A DNA stretch of 64,000 bases from Geothrix oryzisoli. Its GTDB lineage: Bacteria > Acidobacteriota > Holophagae > Holophagales > Holophagaceae. Below, piece by piece: positions 23,211-32,255 of the stretch. The stretch is taken from NCBI RefSeq assembly GCF_022808865.1, contig NZ_JAKZLB010000005.1, forward strand, positions 213,786 through 277,785, in the 5' to 3' direction. Within the stretch, counting starts at the first letter, position 1; each line of letters starts with the position of its first letter. The position numbers and the translations under genes are program-made. A model generated the notes under the pieces. It searched no databases and had not been told where the DNA came from. It saw only the letters and a list, made by a program, of their open reading frames with translations.

Positions 23211-24526
23211 TCCCGACCCTCCGCCTGCTCCGCCTGCTGGGCGCCTGGACCCTCCTCGGTCTGGCCGCCTCGATCTGGGCGCGGCTCCTGCCCTGGTGGC
23301 AGGCCTCCGGTTGGAGCCTGCTCCTCGCGCTGGCCGTCGACCTCGTGCTGGCCCTCTGGCCCAAGGGCCTGATGGGGGAACGGGAGGTCCCCGGCAGTCT
23401 GGCCCTTGGCGAATGGCGGGAGGTGCGTGTGCGGCTGCACAATCCCTCGGCCTTCCCGCTGCGGGTCGAGCTCTTCGATCACCACCCGCCGGATTTTGAC
23501 AGCCGGGGCCTGCCTTCCCGCCACGTGCTGCCGGCCCGGGGGTTCCTCGAGCAGCCCTACCAGGTCCGGCCCACGGCCCGCGGCCATCGGTCCTTCGGCG
23601 CCATCCAGGTGCGCCTGACCACCCGGCTGGGCCTCTGGGCCCGCTCGCTCCGGCTGCCCGCCCCGTTCCCCGTGAAGGTGTTCCCGAATTTCGCCGCCGT
23701 GGCCCGCTATGCCCTCCTCGCCACCGATCAGCGGCTCTCCATGCTCGGGATCCTCAAGCGCCCCCGGCGCGGTGAAGGCCTGGACTTCCATCAGCTGCGG
23801 GAATACCGGCAGGGCGACACCCTGCGGCAGGTGGACTGGAAGGCCAGTGCCCGCAGCCGGAAGCTCATCAGCCGCGAGTACCAGGATGAGCGGGACCAGC
23901 AGGTCGTGTTCCTTCTGGATTGCGGGCGCCGCATGAAGCCCGTGGACGACCTGGAGGGCGCCGAGCTGGGGCACTTCGACCAGGCGCTCAATGCTCTGTT
24001 CCTGCTGAGTTATGTGGCTCTCAAGCAGGGCGATGCGGTGGGCGTGGCCACCTTCGCGGAGGACCGGCCGCGCACGGTGGCGCCCCACAAGAGCCTGGCG
24101 ACGCTCGAGCGCCTGTTCCAGGAACTCTTCGACGTGCAGCCCACGACCCACGCTCCGGACTATCTCGCCGCTGCCGAGCTGTTCCTGAGGCAATTCCGGA
24201 AGCGGAGCCTCGTCGTCGTCCTCACCAACCTCCGCGACGAGGAGGACGCCACCCTCCTGCCGGCCCTGCGGCTCCTCCGTGGCCGCCACCTGGTACTGCT
24301 CGCCAACCTGCGGGAAGGGATCATCGACGGCCTCCTGGCCCGGCCCGCCCTCGATTTCGAAACCGCCCTCGAGCACGCGACCGCCCACGACTACCTGGCC
24401 CGGCGCGGAGCCCTCTTCCAGCAGGTCCTCCACGGGGGCGCCAGCGTACTGGACGTCAATCCCGCCAAGCTGCCCACGGCGCTGGTGAACCGCTACCTGG
24501 AACTCAAGGCCAGCGGCGTGTTCTGA
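23207..24526 (+). CDS. DUF58 protein (MoxR partner)
   Basis: A 439-residue protein. Two N-terminal hydrophobic segments anchor it. An immunoglobulin-like stretch follows (ALGEWREVRVRLHNPSAFPLRVEL). The DUF58 signature is RRGEGLDFHQLREYRQGDTLRQVDW KASARSRKLISREY. A VWA-like fold comes after it with VVFLLDCGRRM, in which the MIDAS motif DxSxS is degenerate (DCGRR), so metal binding is doubtful. DUF58 proteins work with MoxR ATPases. It is the last gene of the six-gene run 17849-24526. Confidence 0.88.
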   Translation: MIPTLRLLRLLGAWTLLGLAASIWARLLPWWQASGWSLLLALAVDLVLALWPKGLMGEREVPGSLALGEWREVRVRLHNPSAFPLRVELFDHHPPDFDSRGLPSRHVLPARGFLEQPYQVRPTARGHRSFGAIQVRLTTRLGLWARSLRLPAPFPVKVFPNFAAVARYALLATDQRLSMLGILKRPRRGEGLDFHQLREYRQGDTLRQVDWKASARSRKLISREYQDERDQQVVFLLDCGRRMKPVDDLEGAELGHFDQALNALFLLSYVALKQGDAVGVATFAEDRPRTVAPHKSLATLERLFQELFDVQPTTHAPDYLAAAELFLRQFRKRSLVVVLTNLRDEEDATLLPALRLLRGRHLVLLANLREGIIDGLLARPALDFETALEHATAHDYLARRGALFQQVLHGGASVLDVNPAKLPTALVNRYLELKASGVF

Positions 24527-24572
24527 ATAGGCTATAACTGGGTAATCTGTCTGATGTCGAGAGGCCAAATCC

Positions 24573-26003
24573 ATGAAAGACCAAAAGACGCCGCTCCTCT
24601 GGGTGGTTGTGGGCGCGATCGCGTTGCTGAACGCCTGTTCGGCCTCCGTCACCTACACCAAGGCCGTCAACGACCCTCCGCCCTCCGGACCGGCGACCAC
24701 CATCACCTTGACTCCAAAATCGGGTCGGGTCGCCCCTGGGGCTGGCTTCTCCTTCGCGGCCATCGTCCAGAATGCCCCGGACGCGAATTCAAGCTATCGC
24801 CTGACCGTGGATGAAGGGCTGCCCGGAGGCACCTTCGATTCCTATACCGGCCAGTACCTGGCGCCCTGGGTGCCCGGTACCTACCACATCACGGCTACCA
24901 GCTCCGCGGTTCCCAGTCTCACGGACCATGGCACCGTGACGGTGATGGCGAGCGGCAGCCTGATCGGCCCCAGCAAGGTGACCCTTCCGGCCAACCGTGC
25001 CGGACATACGGCCACGCTGCTTCAAGATGGCCGGATCCTGATCGCCGGTGGCTCAGTGCCTGGTTATGCGTCGTATTTCAACAGCACTCTCTTCTATGAC
25101 CCCGCGGCCAATGGTGGGTTCGGTTCCATCACGCCAGGCCCCACCATGACCCAGACCCGCTACAGGGCGGCCTCGGTCCGTCTGAAGGATGGCCGCGTCC
25201 TCATCTGCGGAGGCGGGGACTTTGCGACGGGGGCCACCGCCGAGATCTTCGATCCGGTCACGGGTCTATGCACGCCCACCGCCGGGAACATGCACTTCCC
25301 GAGGTCGGGGCACGAAGCGCTGCTCCTCGACAGTGGACTGGTCCTGATTGTGGATGGCTACCGGACGGAGTGGCTCGAGTACTTCGACCCGGCCCAGGGG
25401 AAGTTCTTCTACGGACCGATGATGCCCAGCGCGCGGGCGAGCATGGCCGTGACGAAGCTCAAGAACGGAGACGTGCTCCTTGCGGGCGGCTATGACGGAC
25501 ATTTCCCGATCCTGTCGGAGACCCTGATCTTTTCTGCTTCGAATTGGACGATCAGCCCCGGGCCAGTCTTAACGGCTGGACGAGAAGTCGGCCAGGCCAC
25601 CCTGCTTCCGGATGGGCGGGTCCTCATCAGCGGAGGCTATCTCGGCACCGATTTCCAGGTTGAAACCACCGCCACGGAGATCGGGACTCCCGATGCCTCT
25701 GGAAGAATCCAGAGCTTCGCCGCAGGCCCCAATCTCGATTACGGCCGGGGCCCGTATGCCGTGTTCACGCCCCTGGCTGACGGAACCTTCCTCGTCACGG
25801 GGGGTGGCACGAACGAGTACGGGGCGAGAAGCGAGACGGCCATCTTCAACCCCGCCACGACCACGTTCTCCGCGGGTCCCAGGTTTGCGCTGCCGCGGTG
25901 CCTGCACAGCGCCACGGTGATGCCCAACGGACGCGTCATCGTGATCGGTGGATATGGCAGCGGCTACTGGATGGCCAACACCATCGAGGTCTACTACCCC
26001 TGA
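24573..26003 (+). CDS. Kelch-type beta-propeller lipoprotein
   Basis: A 476-residue protein with a lipoprotein signal peptide ending in the lipobox LLNAC. The N-terminal about 120 residues form an Ig-like domain (TITLTPKSGRVAPGAGFSFAA). The rest is made of about six Kelch/galactose-oxidase-like blades, each with a DGRVLI(S/C)GG-type strand and a nearby FDP or FNP turn. Examples are LKDGRVLICGGG, LKNGDVLLAGGY, LPDGRVLISGGY and MPNGRVIVIGGY. No copper-radical residues are evident, so binding rather than catalysis is likely. It lies in the outer or inner membrane facing the periplasm or surface. A TATAAC at 24533 could be its -10. Confidence 0.85.
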   Translation: MKDQKTPLLWVVVGAIALLNACSASVTYTKAVNDPPPSGPATTITLTPKSGRVAPGAGFSFAAIVQNAPDANSSYRLTVDEGLPGGTFDSYTGQYLAPWVPGTYHITATSSAVPSLTDHGTVTVMASGSLIGPSKVTLPANRAGHTATLLQDGRILIAGGSVPGYASYFNSTLFYDPAANGGFGSITPGPTMTQTRYRAASVRLKDGRVLICGGGDFATGATAEIFDPVTGLCTPTAGNMHFPRSGHEALLLDSGLVLIVDGYRTEWLEYFDPAQGKFFYGPMMPSARASMAVTKLKNGDVLLAGGYDGHFPILSETLIFSASNWTISPGPVLTAGREVGQATLLPDGRVLISGGYLGTDFQVETTATEIGTPDASGRIQSFAAGPNLDYGRGPYAVFTPLADGTFLVTGGGTNEYGARSETAIFNPATTTFSAGPRFALPRCLHSATVMPNGRVIVIGGYGSGYWMANTIEVYYP

Positions 26004-26083
26004 GAAGGGCGCCGCGTCCGGATCCGGCCCGGCGGGACAGAGATCGATTCGGCATGGCCCGGAGTATGGGGGGGCGACAGACG

Positions 26084-26115
26084 AAAAAATAAGCCCCTGT
26101 TCATCAGGGGCTTAA
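26084..26115 (-). terminator. Rho-independent terminator of tRNA-Ser(CGA)
   Basis: A 10-bp stem (26090-26099 and 26106-26115) with a 6-base loop. On the minus strand it is followed by a run of six T residues. It starts 11 bases after the tRNA 3' end. Confidence 0.92.
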
Positions 26116-26125
26116 GGCGTGTTCT

Positions 26126-26214
26126 GGCGGAGAGAGAGGGATTCGAACCCCCGAACAGGTTTCCCCGTCTCCGCATTTCGAGTGCGGTGCCATCAACCAC
26201 TCGGCCATCTCTCC
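26126..26214 (-). tRNA. tRNA-Ser (anticodon CGA)
   Basis: An 89-base gene including the encoded CCA. The acceptor GGAGAGA pairs with TCTCTCC. The anticodon loop CTCGAAA gives anticodon CGA (codon UCG). The long variable arm of class II tRNAs is present, and the T arm GGGGGTTCGAATCCCTC follows. The D arm GCCGAGTGGTTGATGGC is like that of the other serine tRNA in the window. Confidence 0.96.
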
Positions 26215-26268
26215 GGGACGCCCATTCTAGCAAACTGCCCGCTAGAATCCAGCATCCGGGAGGCGGTG

Positions 26269-27351
26269 ATGGCTGCAGGGGCTTGGATGCTGGGGCTGGT
26301 GCTGACGGGAGCCGCCCTGACGGCTCAGGAGGCCGACCTGTCGTTGCCCGATGCGGCGGCGGACCGCTTCGCAGCCCTGGCCTTGAAGTGCGCGCGCCAG
26401 GAATACCCCAACAAGCTGGACCATGTGATGAATGGCGCCGAGGAGGTGAAGTCGCCGAAGGCGCTGCACCCGGCTTTCTACGGCTGCTTCGACTGGCACT
26501 CCTCCGTCCACGGGCACTGGATGCTGGTGCGCCTGTTGCGCACGCACCCGGGCATGGCCAGGGCCGGGGAGATCCGCGCGGTGCTGGACGAGAACCTGGC
26601 GCCCGACCGCATCGCCGCTGAGGTGGCCTACTTCGGCCAGCCGGGGCGCCGGAGTTTCGAGCGCACCTACGGCTGGGCCTGGCTGCTCAAGCTGGCCGCG
26701 GAGCTGAAGACCTGGGAGGCCCCCGAGGCCCGGCGCTGGTCCGCGGCCCTGCAGCCGCTGGCCGACCGGGTCTCCGCGGCCTTCCTGGACTTCCTGCCGA
26801 AGCAGACCTACCCGATCCGCACCGGGGTGCATCCCAACTCGGCCTTCAGCCTGGACCTGGCCCTCGACTATGCCCGGACGGCGAAGGACGCCCGCCTGGA
26901 GGCCGTGGTCCTGGATCGGGCCCGCACCTGGTTCGGAAAGGACCGCAGCGGCCCCCTGGCCTGGGAGCCCGGCGGCGAGGACTTCCTCTCGCCCTGCCTG
27001 GAGGAAGCCGCCCTCATGGCCCGGGTCCTGCCCCGGGACCACTTCAGGCGGTGGCTGGACGGCTTCCTGCCGGGCCTGCCCGGCACGCTGGCTCCTGCGA
27101 CCGTCTCGGATCGCACGGATCCCAAGATCGTCCACCTGGATGGTCTGAACCTGAGCCGGGCGAGGGCCCTGTACGATCTGGCCCGGACCTTCGGGCCGAA
27201 GGATCCCCGACGGGAAAGGCTCGTGCGAAGCGCCGACCGCCACGCCCGGGCCTCACTTCCGCACCTGGCGACCGGGAGCTACGAGGGGGAACATTGGCTG
27301 GCCACCTTTGCCGTACGCATGCTCGAAGCCAGAGGCACCACTATCAGATAG
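26269..27351 (+). CDS. DUF2891 family secreted protein
   Basis: A 360-residue protein. ATG 26269 follows GGAGGCG; GTG 26266 is an alternative. A signal peptide (WMLGLVLTGAALTAQEA) directs it to the periplasm. The mature part is helical, with LKCARQEYPNKLDHVM, LHPAFYGCFDWHSSVHGHWMLVRLL and RRSFERTYGWAWLLKL, which are characteristic of DUF2891. The regular helix spacing suggests an alpha/alpha toroid like that of glycoside hydrolases or epimerases. Conserved Asp, Trp and His in CFDWHSSVHGH could form an active site. Substrate and role are unknown. It diverges from the tRNA gene. Confidence 0.85.
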   Translation: MAAGAWMLGLVLTGAALTAQEADLSLPDAAADRFAALALKCARQEYPNKLDHVMNGAEEVKSPKALHPAFYGCFDWHSSVHGHWMLVRLLRTHPGMARAGEIRAVLDENLAPDRIAAEVAYFGQPGRRSFERTYGWAWLLKLAAELKTWEAPEARRWSAALQPLADRVSAAFLDFLPKQTYPIRTGVHPNSAFSLDLALDYARTAKDARLEAVVLDRARTWFGKDRSGPLAWEPGGEDFLSPCLEEAALMARVLPRDHFRRWLDGFLPGLPGTLAPATVSDRTDPKIVHLDGLNLSRARALYDLARTFGPKDPRRERLVRSADRHARASLPHLATGSYEGEHWLATFAVRMLEARGTTIR

Positions 27352-27563
27352 ATATCCAGGGTATGAAAGGCAACTCTTTGGTCGTCTACCACTTGGGTTT
27401 CTGAAAAATACCAATCAGGCCCTTGACTCTCAGACTCCCTCGCACCACCATCGGCAGGCATTGCCTGACATTGAGATGCAAGGTTAACGCCCGCGTGGAA
27501 ACTGCCGGGGTTCGGCGACGCCGATCCCCGGCGGGATTCCCGGGCCCTGCCGAGGGGGGTTCC
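27352..27563 (+). other. Leader region of the three-gene exported-protein operon
   Basis: A 212-base gap without a supported gene. It is A+T-richer than its flanks up to about 27490 and contains the dyad AGGCATTGCCT near 27453. A GAGGGGGG ribosome-binding site occurs just before the GTG at 27564. It most likely holds the operon promoter; no clear -35/-10 pair is claimed. Confidence 0.4.
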
Positions 27564-29018
27564 GTGAGATTCCGAAGCTATTCCATCGCCACCGTGGCGC
27601 TCGTGAGCGTGTTCCCGCTCGCTGCGCCGTTGCAGGCCTGCTGCGACGACTTCTGGAGCTGCGTAGGCGCGGTCGCGTCCGGCGGTCTCACCTGCGCCGT
27701 GGAAAGCCTCGTCAACAGCATCAGGACCCTCATCCAGAACGTCTCGCGGCTGGCCTCGACCCTCGGGCAGCAGGCCGCCGATGTGGTGAACCTGGCCAAG
27801 TCCGAATTGAACGGTGCCGCCGCGGACCTCCGCAATCTGGCGGGCCAGGCCGAAGGGGACTTCAATGCCGCGGCCCAGCTGGCCCAGTCCGTGATCAACG
27901 AGGCCAGCCGGCCGCAGCTGGTGGCACCCCATGTGGCTCCAGTCGCCATTGCGCCCGCCGGCGCCGCTGCGACCCGCGCGGGCACCTCCGGGGCTCTGGC
28001 GCAGCCACCCGGCACCCGACCTGCGCCGGCGACCCCCGCACCCAGGCCCGGGGGAACCGGCACGGCGGTCCGGCTCGACCAGCTGCCGGCGGATCCCCAG
28101 GAGGTGGTGGATGCGCTCCGGCGGGCCAAGGATGCCATCGACGCCCTCCGCCCGGACATCACCCAGCCCATCAACCAGGTGCGGCAGTTCGCCACCCAGG
28201 CGGAACAGCAGGCCGTCGCCGCCGCCTCCTCGGCCGGGAACATCGCGCAGACCGCCCTGCTGGCGCCGCTTCAGACGCTGGGGAACATGCTCACGGATCT
28301 GGTCAACCACCCCGAGCACATCTTCGATCCCAGCCGGATCGTGGATGACGCCATCACCCAGATCACGACCCAGACCATCACCATCATGACCCAGGTGCAC
28401 GATGCGGTGATGCAGCAGGCCAAGGCGACCCTCGATCAGGCCCAGCGGCCCATCCAGGACGCCCTGGACCGCGCCGCCGTGGCGAAGAAGATCGCCGACG
28501 CCATGCAGAAGGTCCAGCGGTCGAGGACGAAGGCCTCCTGCGATGCCCTCAACTCCCTGATCCCGCGTCAGCGCCTGGATGTCCGGGCCTTCGTGACGCA
28601 CGTGGCCGGAGCCGCGCCCGCCCCGGGGATCCTGGCCCTGAACCTGAACCAGCACAAGACCATGGCCCTGGCGCCCTTCAACCGGACGGTGGCCTCGCGG
28701 CTCACCGCCCGCACCGCCGGCACCCAGATGGCCGCCAAGCTCAAGGGCCCCTGGCAGGACTTCAAGCGTCTCCAGGCCGCGCCCCCGAAGGTGGATCCCG
28801 CCGCCAAGCCCCGCATCGATGCCGAGATCTCCCAGCGCTTCGCCGGCAAGTCCGGGGCGGCGGCGGAGGCCGAGAAGCGGGCCCTGCTGGCCGAAGCCCG
28901 CACGCGGTTCGCCAAGGACCCTGCGCTGCTGCGCAAGGTCGAGGCGATGCTCGACGGCGATCCTGTCATCCGTGGCCACCTGGGTGGCCCGCACGGCCCC
29001 GCCGTGCGTGAGCAGTAG
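27564..29018 (+). CDS. Exported Ala-rich helical protein of unknown function
   Basis: A 484-residue protein. GTG 27564, five bases after GAGGGGGGT, gives a good signal peptide (IATVALVSVFPLAAPLQACC). An upstream in-frame start at 27423 would bury it. The mature protein is mostly amphipathic helix with many Ala, Gln and Asp (VVNLAKSELNGAAADLRNLAGQ; FATQAEQQAVAAASS), split by a Pro/Ala/Thr linker at about 150-180. Three Cys sit just after the cleavage site (QACCDDFWSC). It has no recognised domain. It is followed by an outer-membrane protein gene and a PKD-domain gene on the same strand, so it may be an envelope or surface partner of those proteins. Confidence 0.75.
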   Translation: MRFRSYSIATVALVSVFPLAAPLQACCDDFWSCVGAVASGGLTCAVESLVNSIRTLIQNVSRLASTLGQQAADVVNLAKSELNGAAADLRNLAGQAEGDFNAAAQLAQSVINEASRPQLVAPHVAPVAIAPAGAAATRAGTSGALAQPPGTRPAPATPAPRPGGTGTAVRLDQLPADPQEVVDALRRAKDAIDALRPDITQPINQVRQFATQAEQQAVAAASSAGNIAQTALLAPLQTLGNMLTDLVNHPEHIFDPSRIVDDAITQITTQTITIMTQVHDAVMQQAKATLDQAQRPIQDALDRAAVAKKIADAMQKVQRSRTKASCDALNSLIPRQRLDVRAFVTHVAGAAPAPGILALNLNQHKTMALAPFNRTVASRLTARTAGTQMAAKLKGPWQDFKRLQAAPPKVDPAAKPRIDAEISQRFAGKSGAAAEAEKRALLAEARTRFAKDPALLRKVEAMLDGDPVIRGHLGGPHGPAVREQ

Positions 29019-29057
29019 CGCCCTGCCCGGAGTTTTCCCCCTGCCTGGGAGGCACGC

Positions 29058-31106
29058 GTGAACACCCGGTCTCTGCGGACCTTCGTCCTCGCCGCCACCG
29101 CACTCTCCGTGGCGGCGGCCGGGGACGGTTTTGAACTGAAGCCGCCCGCCGCGCCGGGCGGAGCCCTGAAGGGCACCGCCACGGCCCCGGCGGGCACCGA
29201 ATGGGTCGTGGTCTTCTACCGCGTGGCGGGGGAGGAGGAGTTCTCCAGCTTCAACCTCGACGCCGGCCCGGACGGCACATCCTATGCGGGCCAGCTGGAG
29301 GCCGCTTTCCCGGCCGGGGCGAAACTCGAGTACTACGCCGCTCTGCGGACGCCCGCCGGCATCAAGTACCTGCCCGCGGAGGCCCCGGCCTCCTTCGCCA
29401 GCCTGCAGATGCCCGGCACCGCTGCGGCGCCGGCGGGTGGAACGGCTGCGGCCCAGGCTGGACAGCCGCTCCCGGCCGCCGTTCCAGCTCCTCCGGCGGC
29501 AGCTGCGGCCGGCCAGCCCCCGGCCCACGGACCCATCTATGTCGATGGGGCTTTCGAACGCGTAGCCCATCATCAGACGCCCGTCGAAGGCGAACGGCGG
29601 AACCTGGGTTCCGGCCAGATCCGGTTCGCCTACCAGAAGGAGGAGGACGGCCAGCAGGTGCTCCTGAACGCCCGGGTGGTCTATACCAACCAGCCCTTCG
29701 GGAACCAGACCCGTTGGAGCCTCGGCGACCTCCAGGCGGCCTACGCCGCAGGGGGCAACAAGGTCCAGTTGGGCGACATGGTGGTCCAGGAATCCGAGCT
29801 CACCCTCGCCGGGGCAGGGCGCCGGGGGTTCGACTACAGCTACACCGGGCAGCCGCTGGGGGGGCATCTCTTCGCGCTCAACACCCAGGCCCATTCGGGC
29901 ACCGAAGGGCTGGCCTGGCCCGTGAAGGGGAGTGAAGTCTATGGCGGGTCCCTGGGGTACGGCTGGCTGAACGGGAACTTGCGCGCCAAGGTGGTCTTCC
30001 TGTCGGGCAAGGACGATCCCGCCACCGCCCTGAACCTGGTGTCCGCCTATGCGCCCACGGTGCGGGATGGGTCCACGGGTTCCTTCGTCCTCGACGGACG
30101 GTTCTTCGAGAGCCGGCTGGCCGTGTCGGGGGAATACGCGCGGAGCCTCTTCACCAAGGACCTGGTGAACGAGGCGACGCACCTCACCGACCAGGCCTGG
30201 CGCCTCAGCGGCTTCTGGGTGGACGGCCCCTTCAGTGCCCAGCTGGGCTATCGGGACGTGGGTCGGGACTTCGGCACGGTCGGCGTGGCCTTCTTCGTGG
30301 GGGACCGCCGCACCTTGAACGGCAGCCTCGGCGTGAACTACGCGTCCTGGAGCCTGAGCGCCACGGCCGTCGATGAGCGCACCAATCCCACCGGGCAGCC
30401 GGGCCTGGACCAGGCCTGGAACCAGACCCAGAGCGTGGATGCGCGGGTGGGCCTCACGCAGACCCTGTTCTGGCGGGTGGGTCTCCGGCAGGCGCACCAG
30501 GAGGCCGAGCTGATCTCCAATCCGCTCATCCCCTTCAGCAACAGCAAGCGCTCCGGATTGACCACGGGCTTCGATCTGGTGCTGCCCCCGGCCTCCAGCC
30601 TGGCCTTCAACGCCCAGTTCGACCGGCTCCGCTCTGAAGGGGCCAGCGACACCACCGGCAGCAGCACCACGCTCTCCTTGGGGGGAAGCCTGGCGCTGGG
30701 CCAGCGGGTGCGGTTGTCGCCGAACCTGAGCTGGTCCCGCACCCTCAGCGATCCCGGCGACCAGAAGACGACCATGGAGAACGCCTTCCTCAATGCCGAC
30801 GTCACCCTCGTCCCCGGCGTCCTGGGCTTCCTCCTGAACGGCGGGATCTCCCGCACGGTGCTCCTCACGGGTGAGGTGATGGAGAACTCCGTCGCAGAGG
30901 GCACCCTGCGGTTCTTCCTGGACACCTTCCTCAAGGGCCGCGGCCGGGCCAGCCTGGGCCTCAAGGGCCGCTACACGCACACCCCGAACCTGGTGACCCC
31001 GCCCCTGACCGGGACGGGCACGGGAGGAACCGCCACTCCGACACCGACGCTGGTCATCCCGGGGAACGACAATTCGGTCTCCATCCTCCTGAACATCTCG
31101 TACTGA
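29058..31106 (+). CDS. Predicted outer-membrane beta-barrel protein
   Basis: A 682-residue protein from GTG 29058 with a short signal peptide. Residues about 25-115 look like a beta-sandwich domain (GTEWVVVFYRVAGEEEFSSF; KLEYYAALRTPAG). A low-complexity Ala/Pro linker follows at about 120-160. From about 170 to the end there are alternating strands ending in aromatic residues (QIRFAYQKEEDGQQVLLNARVVY; LGGSLALGQRVRLSPNLSWSRTL), and the protein ends in VSILLNISY, a typical outer-membrane barrel C-terminus with a final aromatic. Family unknown. It lies between an exported helical protein and a PKD protein, 39 and 11 bases away. Confidence 0.75.
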   Translation: MNTRSLRTFVLAATALSVAAAGDGFELKPPAAPGGALKGTATAPAGTEWVVVFYRVAGEEEFSSFNLDAGPDGTSYAGQLEAAFPAGAKLEYYAALRTPAGIKYLPAEAPASFASLQMPGTAAAPAGGTAAAQAGQPLPAAVPAPPAAAAAGQPPAHGPIYVDGAFERVAHHQTPVEGERRNLGSGQIRFAYQKEEDGQQVLLNARVVYTNQPFGNQTRWSLGDLQAAYAAGGNKVQLGDMVVQESELTLAGAGRRGFDYSYTGQPLGGHLFALNTQAHSGTEGLAWPVKGSEVYGGSLGYGWLNGNLRAKVVFLSGKDDPATALNLVSAYAPTVRDGSTGSFVLDGRFFESRLAVSGEYARSLFTKDLVNEATHLTDQAWRLSGFWVDGPFSAQLGYRDVGRDFGTVGVAFFVGDRRTLNGSLGVNYASWSLSATAVDERTNPTGQPGLDQAWNQTQSVDARVGLTQTLFWRVGLRQAHQEAELISNPLIPFSNSKRSGLTTGFDLVLPPASSLAFNAQFDRLRSEGASDTTGSSTTLSLGGSLALGQRVRLSPNLSWSRTLSDPGDQKTTMENAFLNADVTLVPGVLGFLLNGGISRTVLLTGEVMENSVAEGTLRFFLDTFLKGRGRASLGLKGRYTHTPNLVTPPLTGTGTGGTATPTPTLVIPGNDNSVSILLNISY

Positions 31107-31117
31107 GGAGCAGCCCC

Positions 31118-32245
31118 ATGCGAACCCTCCTCATCACGCTCACCCTTTTCTGCGCCATGGCACTGCGGGCCCAGGGGACGATCACCGTCACCCCGGGCGT
31201 CCCGGTCGTCGGGGCGCCCGCCACCTTCGTGCTTTCCCCGACCTACCCTCCCATCGGGCCCGTGTCCTGGGACTTCGGGGACCAGACCCAGCCCCTCAGC
31301 GGCGGGGTCGTGGCCTCCCACGTCTATGCCCGCACGGGTTCCTACATGGTGCGGGCGTCGTATCCCTACGCTGCGGGGCAGGGACTGCCGCTCACCGTCC
31401 AGGTGCCGGTCTTCGTGGCGACCCGCCTCGGCCCGACGGCGCCGTTCACCCTCTCCATGCTGCGCCTGCGCTGGGAGGATGGCCGTGTGGACATGTCGGT
31501 GGAGCAGGGATTCAGGCCCCTGGTGGCGTTCGCCGACCTCAAGTTCGAGGGCACGGGCCTGCTCCAGGCCCAGTGGGTGGTGGACGGCATCCCCCTGGGG
31601 ACCTTCGCGATGCAGCTGGCCTTCGCCGGAACGGCCACGCTGGATTCCCGAAGCATGATCCCCCTTCCCACCACGGCCCCCGGAGAACACTGGGTCACAC
31701 TGCGGATCCTCTCCCCGCAGGTGACCTTCGAGCCGCCGCTGATCCGCTACTTCGTGAAGCTGGGTGGCGAGGAGGCTCCGCAGGTCGATGAGGTCGTGCC
31801 TTCAGCGGTGCGCCCCGGAGAAGAGCGGGAACTGCGGATCCGGGGCCGCCGGCTGGCCCCTGGAATGACCGTCTCCTTCGGCAAGGACATCGCCCTGGTG
31901 GCGCCCCTGCGCTTCCCCGAGCCCGGCTGGGCCATCGCCCGGGTCTTCGTGGCCCCCACCGCGCATCCCGGATTCCGTGAGGCCCAGGCCTTCAGCAAGG
32001 CGGGACGGAGCCGCGGGCCCGCCCGGCTGGAGGTCCTGCCCCGGCCGCTGGGTCTTTCGGCGGCCGCCGAGCCCCTCGCGGCTCCGCCCTCGGCCCTGGT
32101 GGCCTTCCTCTGGTCCGAGGGGGATGGCGTGGCGCGCCCCAGCTTGGTCAGGGCCCTGACGGCGGCGTTCTTCACTCCGGAAGATGGCCTCCCGGCCGGG
32201 GACATGCCCAGCCTCTTCCAGGTGCCGGCGCCAGGGGGGCGTTGA
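31118..32245 (+). CDS. Secreted PKD- and IPT/TIG-domain protein
   Basis: A 375-residue protein with a signal peptide (LLITLTLFCAMALRAQG). Residues about 20-95 form a PKD domain: VSWDFGDQTQPLSGG and HVYARTGSYMV are its hallmarks. A middle beta domain follows (about 100-225), then an IPT/TIG-like domain with VDEVVPSAVRPGEERELRIRGRRLAPG. The C-terminus is Ala/Pro-rich with a last helical part. Such proteins are extracellular or periplasmic scaffolds. It starts 11 bases after the barrel protein gene, so the two are almost certainly co-expressed; it may bind at the cell surface next to the barrel. Confidence 0.78.
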   Translation: MRTLLITLTLFCAMALRAQGTITVTPGVPVVGAPATFVLSPTYPPIGPVSWDFGDQTQPLSGGVVASHVYARTGSYMVRASYPYAAGQGLPLTVQVPVFVATRLGPTAPFTLSMLRLRWEDGRVDMSVEQGFRPLVAFADLKFEGTGLLQAQWVVDGIPLGTFAMQLAFAGTATLDSRSMIPLPTTAPGEHWVTLRILSPQVTFEPPLIRYFVKLGGEEAPQVDEVVPSAVRPGEERELRIRGRRLAPGMTVSFGKDIALVAPLRFPEPGWAIARVFVAPTAHPGFREAQAFSKAGRSRGPARLEVLPRPLGLSAAAEPLAAPPSALVAFLWSEGDGVARPSLVRALTAAFFTPEDGLPAGDMPSLFQVPAPGGR

Positions 32246-32255
32246 CCCCTCGATC

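Noticed and set aside
27279..30980. 1233-codon minus-strand open frame over the exported-protein operon
   Set aside because: Low-complexity Gly/Arg/His-rich sequence; plus-strand genes have signal peptides, ribosome-binding sites and a barrel C-terminus.
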